From contig NZ_JBAKFX010000005.1 of assembly GCF_037577855.1 (NCBI RefSeq), positions 77,548 through 141,547 of the forward strand: a DNA stretch of 64,000 bases, written 5' to 3'. Below, piece by piece: positions 1 to 7,835 of this stretch. The notes below the pieces were generated by a model. It ran no database searches and was not told the origin of the DNA. It worked only from the letters and a program-made list of their open reading frames with translations. Source of the stretch: Dethiothermospora halolimnae (GTDB taxonomy: Bacteria; Bacillota; Clostridia; Tissierellales; VENL01). Within the stretch, counting starts at the first letter, position 1. Every line of letters starts with the position of its first letter. The position numbers were made by a program, and so were the translations under genes.

Positions 1-217
1 ATTTACCAAATATTTTCTCAAGATTTACCTTAACACTATCCCTTTCTACCCTTCCCCCTGCAACCTCATGGAGTTCAGTTAAAAGTGTGTGATAGGGCTG
101 TTTATTTATTAATGTTATTTCTAGATTATCATCCTTTTTAAACTTCCTATTTAGAAGTTTAGCAGCATGAACTCCACCATAACCAGCACCTAAAATACAA
201 ATCTTCTTGGTACCCAT
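1..217 (-). CDS. NAD(P)/FAD-dependent oxidoreductase, NADH dehydrogenase type 2 (N-terminal part only)
   Basis: Only the first 72 codons lie inside the window; the rest runs off the left edge. The translated start has an FAD-binding dinucleotide fold (ILGAGYGGVHAAK, about residues 7-19) followed by LLTELHEVAGG, a pattern typical of type II NADH:quinone dehydrogenases. These are peripheral membrane flavoproteins that pass electrons from NADH to quinone without pumping. The ATG at 217 follows GAGGAGGAAT at good spacing. Family assignment rests on about 70 residues, so the exact substrate is open. Confidence 0.75.
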   Translation of the reverse strand, partial: MGTKKICILGAGYGGVHAAKLLNRKFKKDDNLEITLINKQPYHTLLTELHEVAGGRVERDSVKVNLEKIFGK

Positions 218-528
218 TAATATTCCTCCTCATTTAATAATGAACTTATTTCGAATTACTAACTATATTGACATAATTATATCATATTCGACCATGTTTT
301 TAAATAACTTTGCCCTATTTACATTTTTTACTTTTTTATTTTTGAAATCACTGGGTATAATAATTTAATTATACCCCTCTAGGTATCCCTTTAACATTTT
401 AATAAATTTTTTAACAATAAAAAACTTTAGGGGTTCTCCTAAAGCCTTTATAGTTTTATTTTTTGCCTTATTCAGTTATAATATATTATATAATATATAC
501 AAAATACTTTAATATTCGGAGGATTTTT
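218..528. other. Intergenic region with divergent leaders
   Basis: This 311-bp A+T-rich gap separates the minus-strand NADH dehydrogenase from the plus-strand apbE and holds no credible ORF. On the minus strand there is a TATAAT-like box near 277-282 without a good -35 element. The only clear structure is the hairpin at 425-444 listed separately. Confidence 0.5.
425..444 (+). terminator. Hairpin in the apbE leader (possible attenuator)
   Basis: CTTTAGG and CCTAAAG pair across a 6-nt loop and are followed by a T-rich stretch, about 85 bp before the apbE start codon. Nothing is transcribed into it from upstream on this strand, so it would act inside the apbE leader if the promoter lies upstream of it. 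Confidence 0.4.
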
Positions 529-1578
529 ATGTTATCTAAAAAAATTAAATACATCTCTTTATTTATTATGATTATTTTATCTGTTAACATCTTATATGGT
601 TGTAACACAAGTAATAACAAAAATACCCCGATTTCCAAAACTAATTTCTATCTAGATACAGTTATCACTATTAAACTTTATGATAATGTAGATGATACTA
701 TATTTAATAAAGTTTTTGACAGAATAGAAGAAATAGAAAATAAAATGACTATAAATAAAAATACCAGTGAAGTTATAGACATAAATTCTAATTCTGGAGA
801 AAATTTCGTAAAAGTATCTAGAGATACTTTTAACGTTATTGAAAAGTCATTATATTATTCTGAATTATCAAAGGGATATTTTGATATAACCGTAGGACCA
901 ATAGTTAAACTTTGGAATATTGGAAGTGATGATGCCAGAGTTCCAACTAAAGATGAAATAAAAGCTACCTTACCTAAAGTGGATTATAAAAAAATATTAA
1001 TAAATAAAGACACTAAAGAAGTTATGCTTAAAGATAAGGGCATGGTAATAGATCTAGGTGGCATAGCAAAGGGTTATGTTGCCGATGAAGTAAAAAATTT
1101 ATTGGTAGATAATGGTGTGGAGCATGGAATTATAAACCTTGGAGGTAATGTTTATACACTTGGAACTAAGGTAGACGGTTCAAAATGGAAGATCGGAATT
1201 CAAAATCCGTTAGAAACCAGGGGAGCCTATATAGGTACTGTAAGTGTATCAAATAAATCAATAGTTACTTCTGGGATATACGAAAGATTTTTTGAAAAAG
1301 ATGGCAAGAGATATCATCATATACTTAGCCCATTTACTGGATACCCCGTTAATAATAATCTATCTGGAGTATCTATAATTTCTGATAAGTCAATAGATGG
1401 TGATGCCCTATCCACTTCTATATTCTCTATTGGTCTTAAAGAGGGTAAAAAAATTATCGAAAACTTAGATGGTGTTGATGCCATATTTATAACAAAGGAT
1501 AAAAAAATATCTATAACAAGTGGACTAAAAGATAATTTTGAGTTAGTTAATAATAGTTTCGAATTTATAAGTGATTAA
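529..1578 (+). CDS. apbE: FAD:protein FMN transferase ApbE, lipoprotein
   Basis: ApbE covalently attaches FMN to Thr/Ser residues of exported or membrane flavoproteins (Rnf and Nqr subunits, FMN-binding reductases). The 349-residue product starts with a lipoprotein signal whose lipobox ends LYGC (Cys25), so it should be anchored outside the membrane. The family motifs are present: DLGGIAKGYVAD in the middle, HHILSPFTGYP, and DGDALSTSIF near the C-terminus, which holds the metal-binding Asp. An in-frame ATG exists at 463, but the ATG at 529 follows CGGAGG at ideal spacing and begins the signal peptide, so it was chosen. Monocistronic. No target flavoprotein is encoded nearby. Confidence 0.93.
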   Translation: MLSKKIKYISLFIMIILSVNILYGCNTSNNKNTPISKTNFYLDTVITIKLYDNVDDTIFNKVFDRIEEIENKMTINKNTSEVIDINSNSGENFVKVSRDTFNVIEKSLYYSELSKGYFDITVGPIVKLWNIGSDDARVPTKDEIKATLPKVDYKKILINKDTKEVMLKDKGMVIDLGGIAKGYVADEVKNLLVDNGVEHGIINLGGNVYTLGTKVDGSKWKIGIQNPLETRGAYIGTVSVSNKSIVTSGIYERFFEKDGKRYHHILSPFTGYPVNNNLSGVSIISDKSIDGDALSTSIFSIGLKEGKKIIENLDGVDAIFITKDKKISITSGLKDNFELVNNSFEFISD

Positions 1579-1647
1579 TCAATACTTAGTTAAAATATTA
1601 TGTCTATATATACTTTTAAATTTAAATATTTTATTTTGAAAAATTGG

Positions 1648-1668
1648 ACTGGGTATCTCCATCCCAGT
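1648..1668. terminator. Hairpin downstream of apbE
   Basis: ACTGGG pairs with CCCAGT across a 9-nt loop, followed by a moderately T-rich TTTATTTAT. It is the likely apbE terminator. Its outer bases GGACTGGG also match CCCAGTCC at 1883-1890 on the far side of the long palindrome. Confidence 0.5.
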
Positions 1669-1688
1669 TTATTTATAGAGTATATTTA

Positions 1689-1861
1689 GACAAAGTAAGC
1701 AAAAATGGTAGTCATCCCGCAGGATTTGTGAAAATATAGAAAAAGGGAGAAAATCGCTTGAATTCCACTGTTTGAACGTAGTGAGTTTGGAATTCTATTT
1801 TCGACCGTTTCTATATATTTTCCAAATCCGAGGACTGACGGACATTTTTGCTTACTTTGTC
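1689..1861. repeat. 173-bp imperfect palindrome, MITE-like intergenic element
   Basis: The ends are perfect 19-bp inverted copies (1689-1707 against 1843-1861). The inner arms continue to pair with interruptions: GGATTTG with CAAATCC, a TATAGAAA block with TTTCTATA, GAGAAAAT with ATTTTCGA, and a central GAATTCCA/TGGAATTC. The whole unit could fold into one long hairpin. It has no ORF and is more G+C-rich at its centre than the flanks. No exact target duplication is evident. It resembles dispersed palindromic elements of clostridial genomes, which is an inference from form only. Confidence 0.6.
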
Positions 1862-1908
1862 AATACTTAAAGACTAGACATGCCCAGTCCCTATATATTT
1901 TTTAAATT

Positions 1909-2748
1909 TTACTTCTTAAGCCTTATACCCTTTCTAGTAAACTCTATTACCCTTCTTTTTAATAGTCTCCCTACCGCTCTTTTAAAAGCACTTTTACTCA
2001 TTCTCAGTTCTTTTCTAATTTTATCTGGAGAGCTATTGTCATTTAATGGAAGTTCTCCTCCATTTTTAACAAGATTATCTAAAATCACCTTAGCGTCTTT
2101 ATCTATTATTTTATATGCCTTTTCTGTTAGACTTAAATTTAATTTTCCATCTTTTCTAACTTTAACTACTCTACCCTCTACTTCATCTCCTATTTTCAAG
2201 TCATCTTCTACTTCCCATTTAGGTATTAATCCATGATATTTATTATCAACGGCTACAAATGTTCCTAAATCATGATTTCTACCATATATTATCCCTTTAA
2301 CCACGTCATTTTCCTTATATGGTGAATCACTAGTTAAATGTTTATAAATATCCATAGTAGCACACAGCCTACTAGTTTTGTCTACATATAATGTTACTAG
2401 ACATCTTCTCCCTGGTTTAATTCTTCCTTTTTGTTCTCTAAATGGTAAAAATAAATCTTTATCTAAACCCCAATCTAAAAATGCACCTATTCTTGTTGTA
2501 TCACTTACTTTAAGGGAGCCTATATCCCCTACCATTAGCTTAGGCTTCTTGGTGGTAGCTATTATCCTATCCTTCGAGTCCTTATATATAAATACCTCTA
2601 TTTCATCTCCAATATCAATATTTGATGGCACTTCTTTTTTAGGTAATAAAATATTACCTGTTTTCTTGTTCCCTTCTTCATTTAAATAAATTCCTTGAGA
2701 AGCTTTTTTTATAACCTTTAGCTTTTGCATCTTTCCTAGTTTTATCAT
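1909..2748 (-). CDS. S1 RNA-binding domain protein, CvfB/YitL family
   Basis: This 279-residue protein has the CvfB architecture: three S1-like OB folds (about residues 1-65, 70-135 and 145-205) and a C-terminal winged helix (about 215-279). Diagnostic stretches are GAFLDWGLDKDLFLPF and KDGKLNLSLTEKAY. CvfB proteins bind RNA and affect virulence gene expression in Staphylococcus; the molecular role in Clostridia is not settled. The length matches the family. The ATG at 2748 follows AAAGGAGAG. It stands alone, convergent with apbE across the palindromic repeat. Confidence 0.88.
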   Translation of the reverse strand: MIKLGKMQKLKVIKKASQGIYLNEEGNKKTGNILLPKKEVPSNIDIGDEIEVFIYKDSKDRIIATTKKPKLMVGDIGSLKVSDTTRIGAFLDWGLDKDLFLPFREQKGRIKPGRRCLVTLYVDKTSRLCATMDIYKHLTSDSPYKENDVVKGIIYGRNHDLGTFVAVDNKYHGLIPKWEVEDDLKIGDEVEGRVVKVRKDGKLNLSLTEKAYKIIDKDAKVILDNLVKNGGELPLNDNSSPDKIRKELRMSKSAFKRAVGRLLKRRVIEFTRKGIRLKK

Positions 2749-3009
2749 AATACTCTCCTTTTCAACTATAGTATATGTACATGTTAATTATAATTTTATC
2801 ATATCTTATAACATAGTACAGTTATTTATACATTAATATGGTACTTTTTAATAATTTGTTATTATTTAAATTGAGTTTTCTTTAAATACTATTACATTTA
2901 TTTACTATAGACTATTTTTATCATTTTTAAAAGTCTATTAATAAAATCTATTTCTATATTTTTAAAAAGTGTGTTATAAATTAGATAAGTGCGAAAAAAA
3001 GGAGGAATT

Positions 3010-3480
3010 ATGTTGAAAAAAGAAGTGAGTATAAAAAAAATTAGACGTGATGCAGAGGAAGCTTTTAGAAGAGGTGACTTCTACTGTTCAGAGGCGATAG
3101 TCAGCTCGATAAAGAATAACTTTGAACTTGATATGCCCGATGAAATGATAGCAATGGCATCTGGCTTTCCAGTAGGTATAGGTAAATCAAAGTGTGTCTG
3201 CGGTGCTGTATCCGGAGGAATAATATCAATTGGTTATTTCTTTGGTAGAACTAAAGGGGGGGACCCAAAGGTTCAAAAGACTTTAGAATTAGCTAATGAA
3301 TTACAGCAAAGTTTTAAAGATAATCACAACGGTGTTTTATGTTGTAAGATTCATACTAAAGGTATGGACATGGGATCAGGAGAGCACAAATCTCAATGTA
3401 TATCATTCACTGGTGAAATAGCACAAAAAGCAGCAGAAATAATAGTTAGAGAACTAGACCTTGTAAATACAGATGAATAA
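3010..3480 (+). CDS. C_GCAxxG_C_C family redox-type protein
   Basis: A 156-residue protein with the spaced cysteines of the C_GCAxxG_C_C family: CSEAI near residue 26, CVCGAVSGG in the middle, CC near 108 and a further Cys near 126. The motif suggests a metal or Fe-S/redox role, but I know of no established reaction. A GTG lies at 2989 in frame, but the ATG at 3010 follows AAGGAGG and is preferred. Its stop lies 13 bp before the start of the TDT transporter, so the two are probably co-transcribed and may act together. Confidence 0.8.
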   Translation: MLKKEVSIKKIRRDAEEAFRRGDFYCSEAIVSSIKNNFELDMPDEMIAMASGFPVGIGKSKCVCGAVSGGIISIGYFFGRTKGGDPKVQKTLELANELQQSFKDNHNGVLCCKIHTKGMDMGSGEHKSQCISFTGEIAQKAAEIIVRELDLVNTDE

Positions 3481-3493
3481 CGGAGGTTTAAAA

Positions 3494-4432
3494 ATGGGAA
3501 ATATAATTAAAAAAGTTCCAGTACCTATAGCTGGTCTAATGCTGGCTTTAGCTGCTACTGGTAATTTGGTGCTATCCTATGGATCTATTTACAGAAATAT
3601 ATTTGGAGTTTTATCTGCTATAATAGCATTACTTCTTATAGCTAAGATATTTACTGACTTTAAATCCATTTCAAAGGCTTTGACTAATCCTGTTATGGCC
3701 AGTGTAGCCCCAACTTTTTCTATGGGTATAATGATTTTATCTACCTATATTAAACCCTATTCTGTAGTTGTTGGAAAGAGTGTTTGGGTTTTAGGATTAA
3801 TAATTCATTGCTTCCTTATACTTATGTTTACAAGAAAGTTTATATTTAAATTTAATATTAACAAAGTATTTGCAAGTTATTTTGTAGTTTATGTGGGTAT
3901 TGTAGTAGGTAGTGTTACTGCTCCAGCATATGGTTTATTTGCTATAGGAAAGTCTCTTTTTTGGTTTGGTTTTATATCCTATTTAATCTTACTTCCTATA
4001 GTTCTTTATAGAGTTTTAGTTATTAAAGGTATAAAGGAACCTGTCATTCCAACTATAACCATAATAGCTGCCCCTGCAAGTCTTTGTTTAGCAGGCTATA
4101 TGAGTTCATTCGGGAATAAGAATATGCTTATGGTTAATTTTCTAACAGTTTTAGCTTTGATTATGACCTTTTCTGTTTTATTATATATGCCTAAAATGTT
4201 AAAGTTAAAATTCTATCCCAGTTATTCCGCTTTTACATTTCCATTTGTAATCAGTGCCATTGCAATAAAAAAAACAAATGCTTTTTTAAATAGTAGTGGT
4301 AACGGAATTGGAATATTAAAGTATATTGTGAAATTTGAAGAATTATTTACTGTTTTTATTGTTTTATATGTTTTAATAAGATACACAAAATTTCTACTTA
4401 GTAGTCCTAAAGAAAAATTAAAAGTAAACTAA
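3494..4432 (+). CDS. TDT family transporter (TehA/Mae1-like)
   Basis: About ten hydrophobic segments fill this 312-residue integral membrane protein, starting with VPVPIAGLMLALAATGN, a typical opening of the tellurite-resistance/dicarboxylate transporter (TDT) family. Members carry C4-dicarboxylates, sulfite, nitrate or other small anions through a channel-like pore; the substrate here cannot be read from sequence. The ATG at 3494 follows CGGAGG and leaves a short gap after the upstream Cys-rich protein, indicating one operon. A strong hairpin follows the stop. Confidence 0.85.
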   Translation: MGNIIKKVPVPIAGLMLALAATGNLVLSYGSIYRNIFGVLSAIIALLLIAKIFTDFKSISKALTNPVMASVAPTFSMGIMILSTYIKPYSVVVGKSVWVLGLIIHCFLILMFTRKFIFKFNINKVFASYFVVYVGIVVGSVTAPAYGLFAIGKSLFWFGFISYLILLPIVLYRVLVIKGIKEPVIPTITIIAAPASLCLAGYMSSFGNKNMLMVNFLTVLALIMTFSVLLYMPKMLKLKFYPSYSAFTFPFVISAIAIKKTNAFLNSSGNGIGILKYIVKFEELFTVFIVLYVLIRYTKFLLSSPKEKLKVN

Positions 4433-4469
4433 TAAAACCAAGGAAATTAAAATTTCCTTGGTTTTATTA
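4433..4469. terminator. Bidirectional terminator
   Basis: A perfect inverted repeat built on AAACCAAGGAAATT/AATTTCCTTGGTTT with A and T tracts on both sides. It lies between the converging TDT transporter and HutG-like gene and can serve both. Confidence 0.9.
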
Positions 4470-4517
4470 GTTTCAGCTATCTGAGAATATTAGCATCCCA
4501 CTATTTAATTTATTAAA

Positions 4518-5531
4518 TTAAACATATAGGTTATGATTTTTAGTTATTGCATTTATTGTATTAAATATTATTATTGATGCCAACTTTGATGTTGTATGAT
4601 CTTGATCAAATCTAGGAGATACCTCCGCTATATCGAAACTTATGACTTTACCAGACCTTAAGATATATTTTAAAAACTTTAAAACCTTATCTGGTTCTAA
4701 TCCCAATGGCTCTATTGCACTTACACCAGGAGCAAATACTGAGGAAAAAACATCTGAACATATTGTCACATAAAGATGCTCCTGCTTCTTTATAAAATAA
4801 TCTAATTTTTCTAATATGGTAAAATCATTACTTCCTACCACATCCTCTGCCAGTATATACTGAACATCTAATTTATTTGCCGTATTAAATAAATCAACCG
4901 TATTGCTATGGGGTTGGACACCAAAGCAAAAGTAAGAGTAATTTAGTTCCCGCTCCTTACATATATCTGCAATCTGTCTAAACATAGTCCCTGAATTGCC
5001 CCCTTTAGGATAGGGTCTTAAATCAAAGTGGGCATCAAAATTTATTATACCGATGTTAGGCCTGTTATTTTCTTTACTTAAATAATTTAATATTCCATTA
5101 TAATGTCCAAAGGCAATTTCATGGCCCCCGCCTAAGACAATTGGAAAAAGATTTAAACTTAAAACTTTATCCACTGCCTTAGAAAGAAGTTCTTGACTCT
5201 CTTCTAAAGTACAATCTTCACATATTATATCGCCTGCATCATATAACTTAACATCCTTTGTAAAGCTACAAGGTAAATTAGCTAATTTCTTCCTTATATT
5301 TGTAGGGGCTTCTATTGCTCCTGTTCTGCCTTTATTAAATTTAACACCTTTGTCACAGCAAAATCCCATAATAGCGAATCCTAATTTACCAGTATCTACC
5401 TCTAAACCTTCCTTAGTTAAATCTATTTTTTTAACCCATTGATGCCACCTAAAGGCTTCAAAATTTGATTCACTGTCAATTCTTCCTTGCCAAATTGTCT
5501 CATCTATTGGTCTATAATTTTTAGTAAACAT
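4518..5531 (-). CDS. Formimidoylglutamase-like ureohydrolase (arginase superfamily, HutG type)
   Basis: The 337-residue product belongs to the manganese ureohydrolases: GGGHE (His137), DAHFD (Asp166, His168, Asp170) and a late metal motif followed by APGVSA. HutG enzymes hydrolyse N-formimidoyl-L-glutamate to glutamate and formamide in histidine breakdown. The late motif reads CSD (Cys258, Asp260) where arginases have DxD, so one expected Mn-ligating Asp is a Cys. I believe some HutG-type proteins share this, but could not check. No hutH, hutU or hutI lies nearby, so another guanidino or formimino substrate is possible. Confidence 0.8.
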   Translation of the reverse strand: MFTKNYRPIDETIWQGRIDSESNFEAFRWHQWVKKIDLTKEGLEVDTGKLGFAIMGFCCDKGVKFNKGRTGAIEAPTNIRKKLANLPCSFTKDVKLYDAGDIICEDCTLEESQELLSKAVDKVLSLNLFPIVLGGGHEIAFGHYNGILNYLSKENNRPNIGIINFDAHFDLRPYPKGGNSGTMFRQIADICKERELNYSYFCFGVQPHSNTVDLFNTANKLDVQYILAEDVVGSNDFTILEKLDYFIKKQEHLYVTICSDVFSSVFAPGVSAIEPLGLEPDKVLKFLKYILRSGKVISFDIAEVSPRFDQDHTTSKLASIIIFNTINAITKNHNLYV

Positions 5532-5654
5532 CTAATCCCTAATAACCTCCTATTTTATAGTACTTATTTTATTAATAACTCCAATAGTAACACTAAATCA
5601 TATCGATATTCTTGTCAATACTATTAATAGATTTATAGAATAGTTTTTTATAAA

Positions 5655-5715
5655 ACAAAGGCGACTTTGTTCTATGCAGAGTGCACGGTAGAAAGAGCAG
5701 GGAGCTGGTGAGATA
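5655..5715. other. G+C-richer noncoding patch with a short hairpin
   Basis: ACAAAG-GCGA-CTTTGT forms a hairpin with a GNRA-type loop, followed by about 45 nt rich in G that has no ORF. It differs from the A+T-rich flanks and suggests a structured RNA or a remnant of one. No known RNA family could be matched by eye. Confidence 0.3.
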
Positions 5716-5720
5716 ATAAA

Positions 5721-5758
5721 TATATGTAGGGACTGAATATATTCAGTCCCTACATATA
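5721..5758. terminator. 38-bp perfect palindrome, terminator of the AGGGACTG family
   Basis: The centre is AGGGACTGAATATATTCAGT, extended by TATATGT/ACATATA. It follows the stop of the 100-residue membrane protein on the minus strand. A near copy with a changed inner stem lies at 30381-30410. Confidence 0.75.
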
Positions 5759-5773
5759 TCTCATATAATTTTT

Positions 5774-6076
5774 TTATTTAATATATTCCCAAATTCCATT
5801 TTCACCATTTGATATACCCATATTTACTTTTTTAACTAAATTTTCTGATTCAAGTTCCTTTAATAACTCATTAACATATTTAACTTTTTTATTAGAAAAA
5901 ATACTTTTATGTATATTATAAGTGGATGATGTTTTATCACTATCTATTATAAATTCCACAACTTTTATCTTATCTATTTGTCTTCTTCTATAAAAATAGA
6001 ACTTAATTATAGATATAAAAAATAATCCTCCCAATATTATACCTATGTAGAGAAATATTCTAGCCAAATATTCCAT
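5774..6076 (-). CDS. Small membrane protein with a winged-helix-like tail, function unknown
   Basis: I do not recognise this 100-residue protein. It has one transmembrane segment (about residues 6-24), then a basic stretch FYRRRQIDK and a soluble tail. The tail contains an amphipathic pattern (YVNELLKELESENLVKK) that could be a winged helix, as in membrane-tethered regulators. An upstream in-frame start exists at 6100, but the ATG at 6076 follows GGAG at good spacing. It sits alone between two terminator-bounded genes. Confidence 0.6.
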   Translation of the reverse strand: MEYLARIFLYIGIILGGLFFISIIKFYFYRRRQIDKIKVVEFIIDSDKTSSTYNIHKSIFSNKKVKYVNELLKELESENLVKKVNMGISNGENGIWEYIK

Positions 6077-6251
6077 ATTAATCACTCCATTTTCTATCAC
6101 TTATTATAATATTATCATGTTTTTTATCTATCCACAATAATTGTATACGATAGTGTATTCCTAATCTAAATTCTAAATAAATGATAATCTTATCTAACAT
6201 AGATTACCATTTATTTTAGTATTAAGTTCTTGTCCAAATAATATATTCCTA

Positions 6252-6587
6252 TTAAAATCTACCTACTATGGCTTTAACAACTTCATCAAAGGGCATGGTT
6301 CCTATTTGATCCATCATTTTTTCCAACTCTGTCTTTTGTTTCAATGAACCTGTAAGGACAATCTGAATTTCCTGTCTTGCATCCACCAATAATGAATCCA
6401 CTGTTAAAGCTCCTGATAAAAGTCCAGCTATAACTAATAGGTTTGAAGCAGATAAATTTATACAAGATTTTTTCTTAGATCCATCTTTATTATCTTTTTT
6501 ATTATCTAAATTATCTATGTCTTCAGATAAACCTAACTGTTTTATTAAACGCTTTGCCAATGAATCAATATGATTATCTGAGCCCAC
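6252..6587 (-). CDS. Hypothetical protein following a 39-residue membrane peptide
   Basis: No family was recognised. The GTG start at 6587 is chosen because GGAGGGGG lies 5-7 nt before it; ATG at 6623 and TTG at 6629 are in frame but lack a ribosome site. From the GTG the product is 111 residues: an N-terminal helix, a charged linker rich in D, N and K, a hydrophobic segment (NLLVIAGLLSGALTV) and an amphipathic C-terminal half. It begins about 50 bp after the stop of the small membrane peptide on the same strand, so the two probably form a unit. Confidence 0.55.
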   Translation of the reverse strand: MGSDNHIDSLAKRLIKQLGLSEDIDNLDNKKDNKDGSKKKSCINLSASNLLVIAGLLSGALTVDSLLVDARQEIQIVLTGSLKQKTELEKMMDQIGTMPFDEVVKAIVGRF

Positions 6588-6635
6588 TATACCCCCTCCA
6601 AAGCCACTTTTAATAAATGTCATCTTCAATCAATA

Positions 6636-6755
6636 CTATCCAATAATTATTGGTTCATCCGCTGTTCCCTCTGTTTGTGCCAATCCCAATACAAATATAA
6701 TAAACAACATAGATGATATAACTAACAGAACATCTCGACTATTTATTCCCGCCAT
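6636..6755 (-). CDS. 39-residue single-pass membrane peptide
   Basis: A short ORF with a convincing ribosome site (GGAGGGATACTA then ATG). The product begins MAGINSRDVL, continues with one transmembrane segment (LLVISSMLFIIFVLGLA) and ends with a short acidic and hydrophobic tail. No known family was recognised. It sits just upstream of the 111-residue hypothetical protein. Coding is supported by the ribosome site, the clean hydrophobic segment and an open frame to TAG; comparative evidence is lacking. Confidence 0.5.
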   Translation of the reverse strand: MAGINSRDVLLVISSMLFIIFVLGLAQTEGTADEPIIIG

Positions 6756-6863
6756 TAGTATCCCTCCTAAAATCATATAAAACACTAGATACTAGGTATT
6801 TCTCTACACTCTATTATATTATTCAAAAGATTATTTCGTGCTGAAAAGTTAAAACAAAGATAT

Positions 6864-7607
6864 TCATTTAGTAGTAAAACTAATTTCTTTGCCTACATGA
6901 GTAATATCAGCAATCTGAGTGGATCTTTCTCCTATTTTATTTATAAGTTTATTACATATGTTAAAATCATCTCCAAAATGCATAGGAACCATTAGTTTAG
7001 GCTTTATCTCCTCTATAAAATGTTCTGCTGCTAAATAATAAAATTCCTCAAGCCTTGGATCCACAGGAACAAAGGCAATATCTATATTGTTCTCCATAAC
7101 CTTGTTTATTTCATTTTTGTAATCCCTTTCCTCTACTTCTAATTCTTCTTTAGAGAAACTTTTCCAATGCCACCAGTTTAAATCCCCTGAATGGAATATG
7201 TTAAGTCCATCTACTTTAACTAAAAAAGAAACCCCTTTATCCGTTGACCCATATGTTTTAATTTCTATTTCATCTATTTTAGTTATCTCATATGGATTCA
7301 TATATTTATATTTGTTACTATCTACTTCGTCTTTTATATCATTACTTAAAATATATCTTATATTGGGATTTGTTTCTTTCCATTTAAATATAATAGGATT
7401 ATAGTGGTCACTATGACTGTGGGTCACAAAAACAAAAATATTTTTATCAGTTTTAAGTTTTTCTCCAGATACCACACCATTCTCTAAAGTCCTTTTTTTA
7501 ACATCGGGTTTATCATCATAATAATCAAATATTAAAATATTTTCTTTGGTTTCAATTAAAAAACTACTATGACCTAAATGAACTATATTAACTTTATTTT
7601 CCTCCAT
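6864..7607 (-). CDS. MBL-fold metal-dependent hydrolase
   Basis: The 247-residue cytoplasmic protein has the metallo-beta-lactamase fold: an N-terminal HLGHSSFLIET, the metal motif HSHSDH (about residue 65), a later HSGD and a C-terminal MVPMHFGDD. This pattern is close to UlaG/YtkL-type hydrolases that act on phosphodiesters or lactones; the substrate is unknown. The ATG at 7607 is 1 nt beyond the stop of the upstream small membrane protein and its ribosome site GGGAGGAG lies within that gene's end, indicating translational coupling. Confidence 0.85.
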   Translation of the reverse strand: MEENKVNIVHLGHSSFLIETKENILIFDYYDDKPDVKKRTLENGVVSGEKLKTDKNIFVFVTHSHSDHYNPIIFKWKETNPNIRYILSNDIKDEVDSNKYKYMNPYEITKIDEIEIKTYGSTDKGVSFLVKVDGLNIFHSGDLNWWHWKSFSKEELEVEERDYKNEINKVMENNIDIAFVPVDPRLEEFYYLAAEHFIEEIKPKLMVPMHFGDDFNICNKLINKIGERSTQIADITHVGKEISFTTK

Positions 7608-7608
7608 A

Positions 7609-7785
7609 TTACTCCTCCCTTGTCCTTTTAACATAAGTTTCTATTGTTTTTCCAAGTTCCACCATAAATTCATCCATTATGTCTTCCTTTGCTTCTTTAA
7701 TGCCGTTTTTAACAGCATATTTAATTATCACATATAAAATAAATAATCCTATTATCCATAAGATTAAAGCAAATAATGCTGGCAT
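7609..7785 (-). CDS. Small single-pass membrane protein, DUF6019-like
   Basis: A 58-residue product with one N-terminal transmembrane segment (ALILWIIGLFILYVIIKYAV) followed by NGIKEAKED and a charged amphipathic helix. The pattern of a short hydrophobic helix then KYAVKNGI resembles DUF6019 proteins; this naming is tentative. ATG at 7785 follows GGGGAGATTTT. The stop is separated by one base from the start of the MBL hydrolase, so both are translated from one message. Confidence 0.6.
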   Translation of the reverse strand: MPALFALILWIIGLFILYVIIKYAVKNGIKEAKEDIMDEFMVELGKTIETYVKRTREE

Positions 7786-7835
7786 AAAATCTCCCCTTCT
7801 TTATCTTTTTAATATTTATAATGTTATAGCTAATT

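Noticed and set aside
2378..2689. Plus-strand ORF opposite the CvfB-like gene
   Set aside because: It lies entirely inside a well-supported gene on the other strand and has no ribosome site or family features.
4518..5531. Agmatinase or arginase
   Set aside because: The APGVSA ending of the last metal motif and overall length fit the formimidoylglutamase subgroup better.
5655..5715. T-box leader
   Set aside because: The conserved T-box bulge sequence is absent and no amino acid gene follows on that strand.
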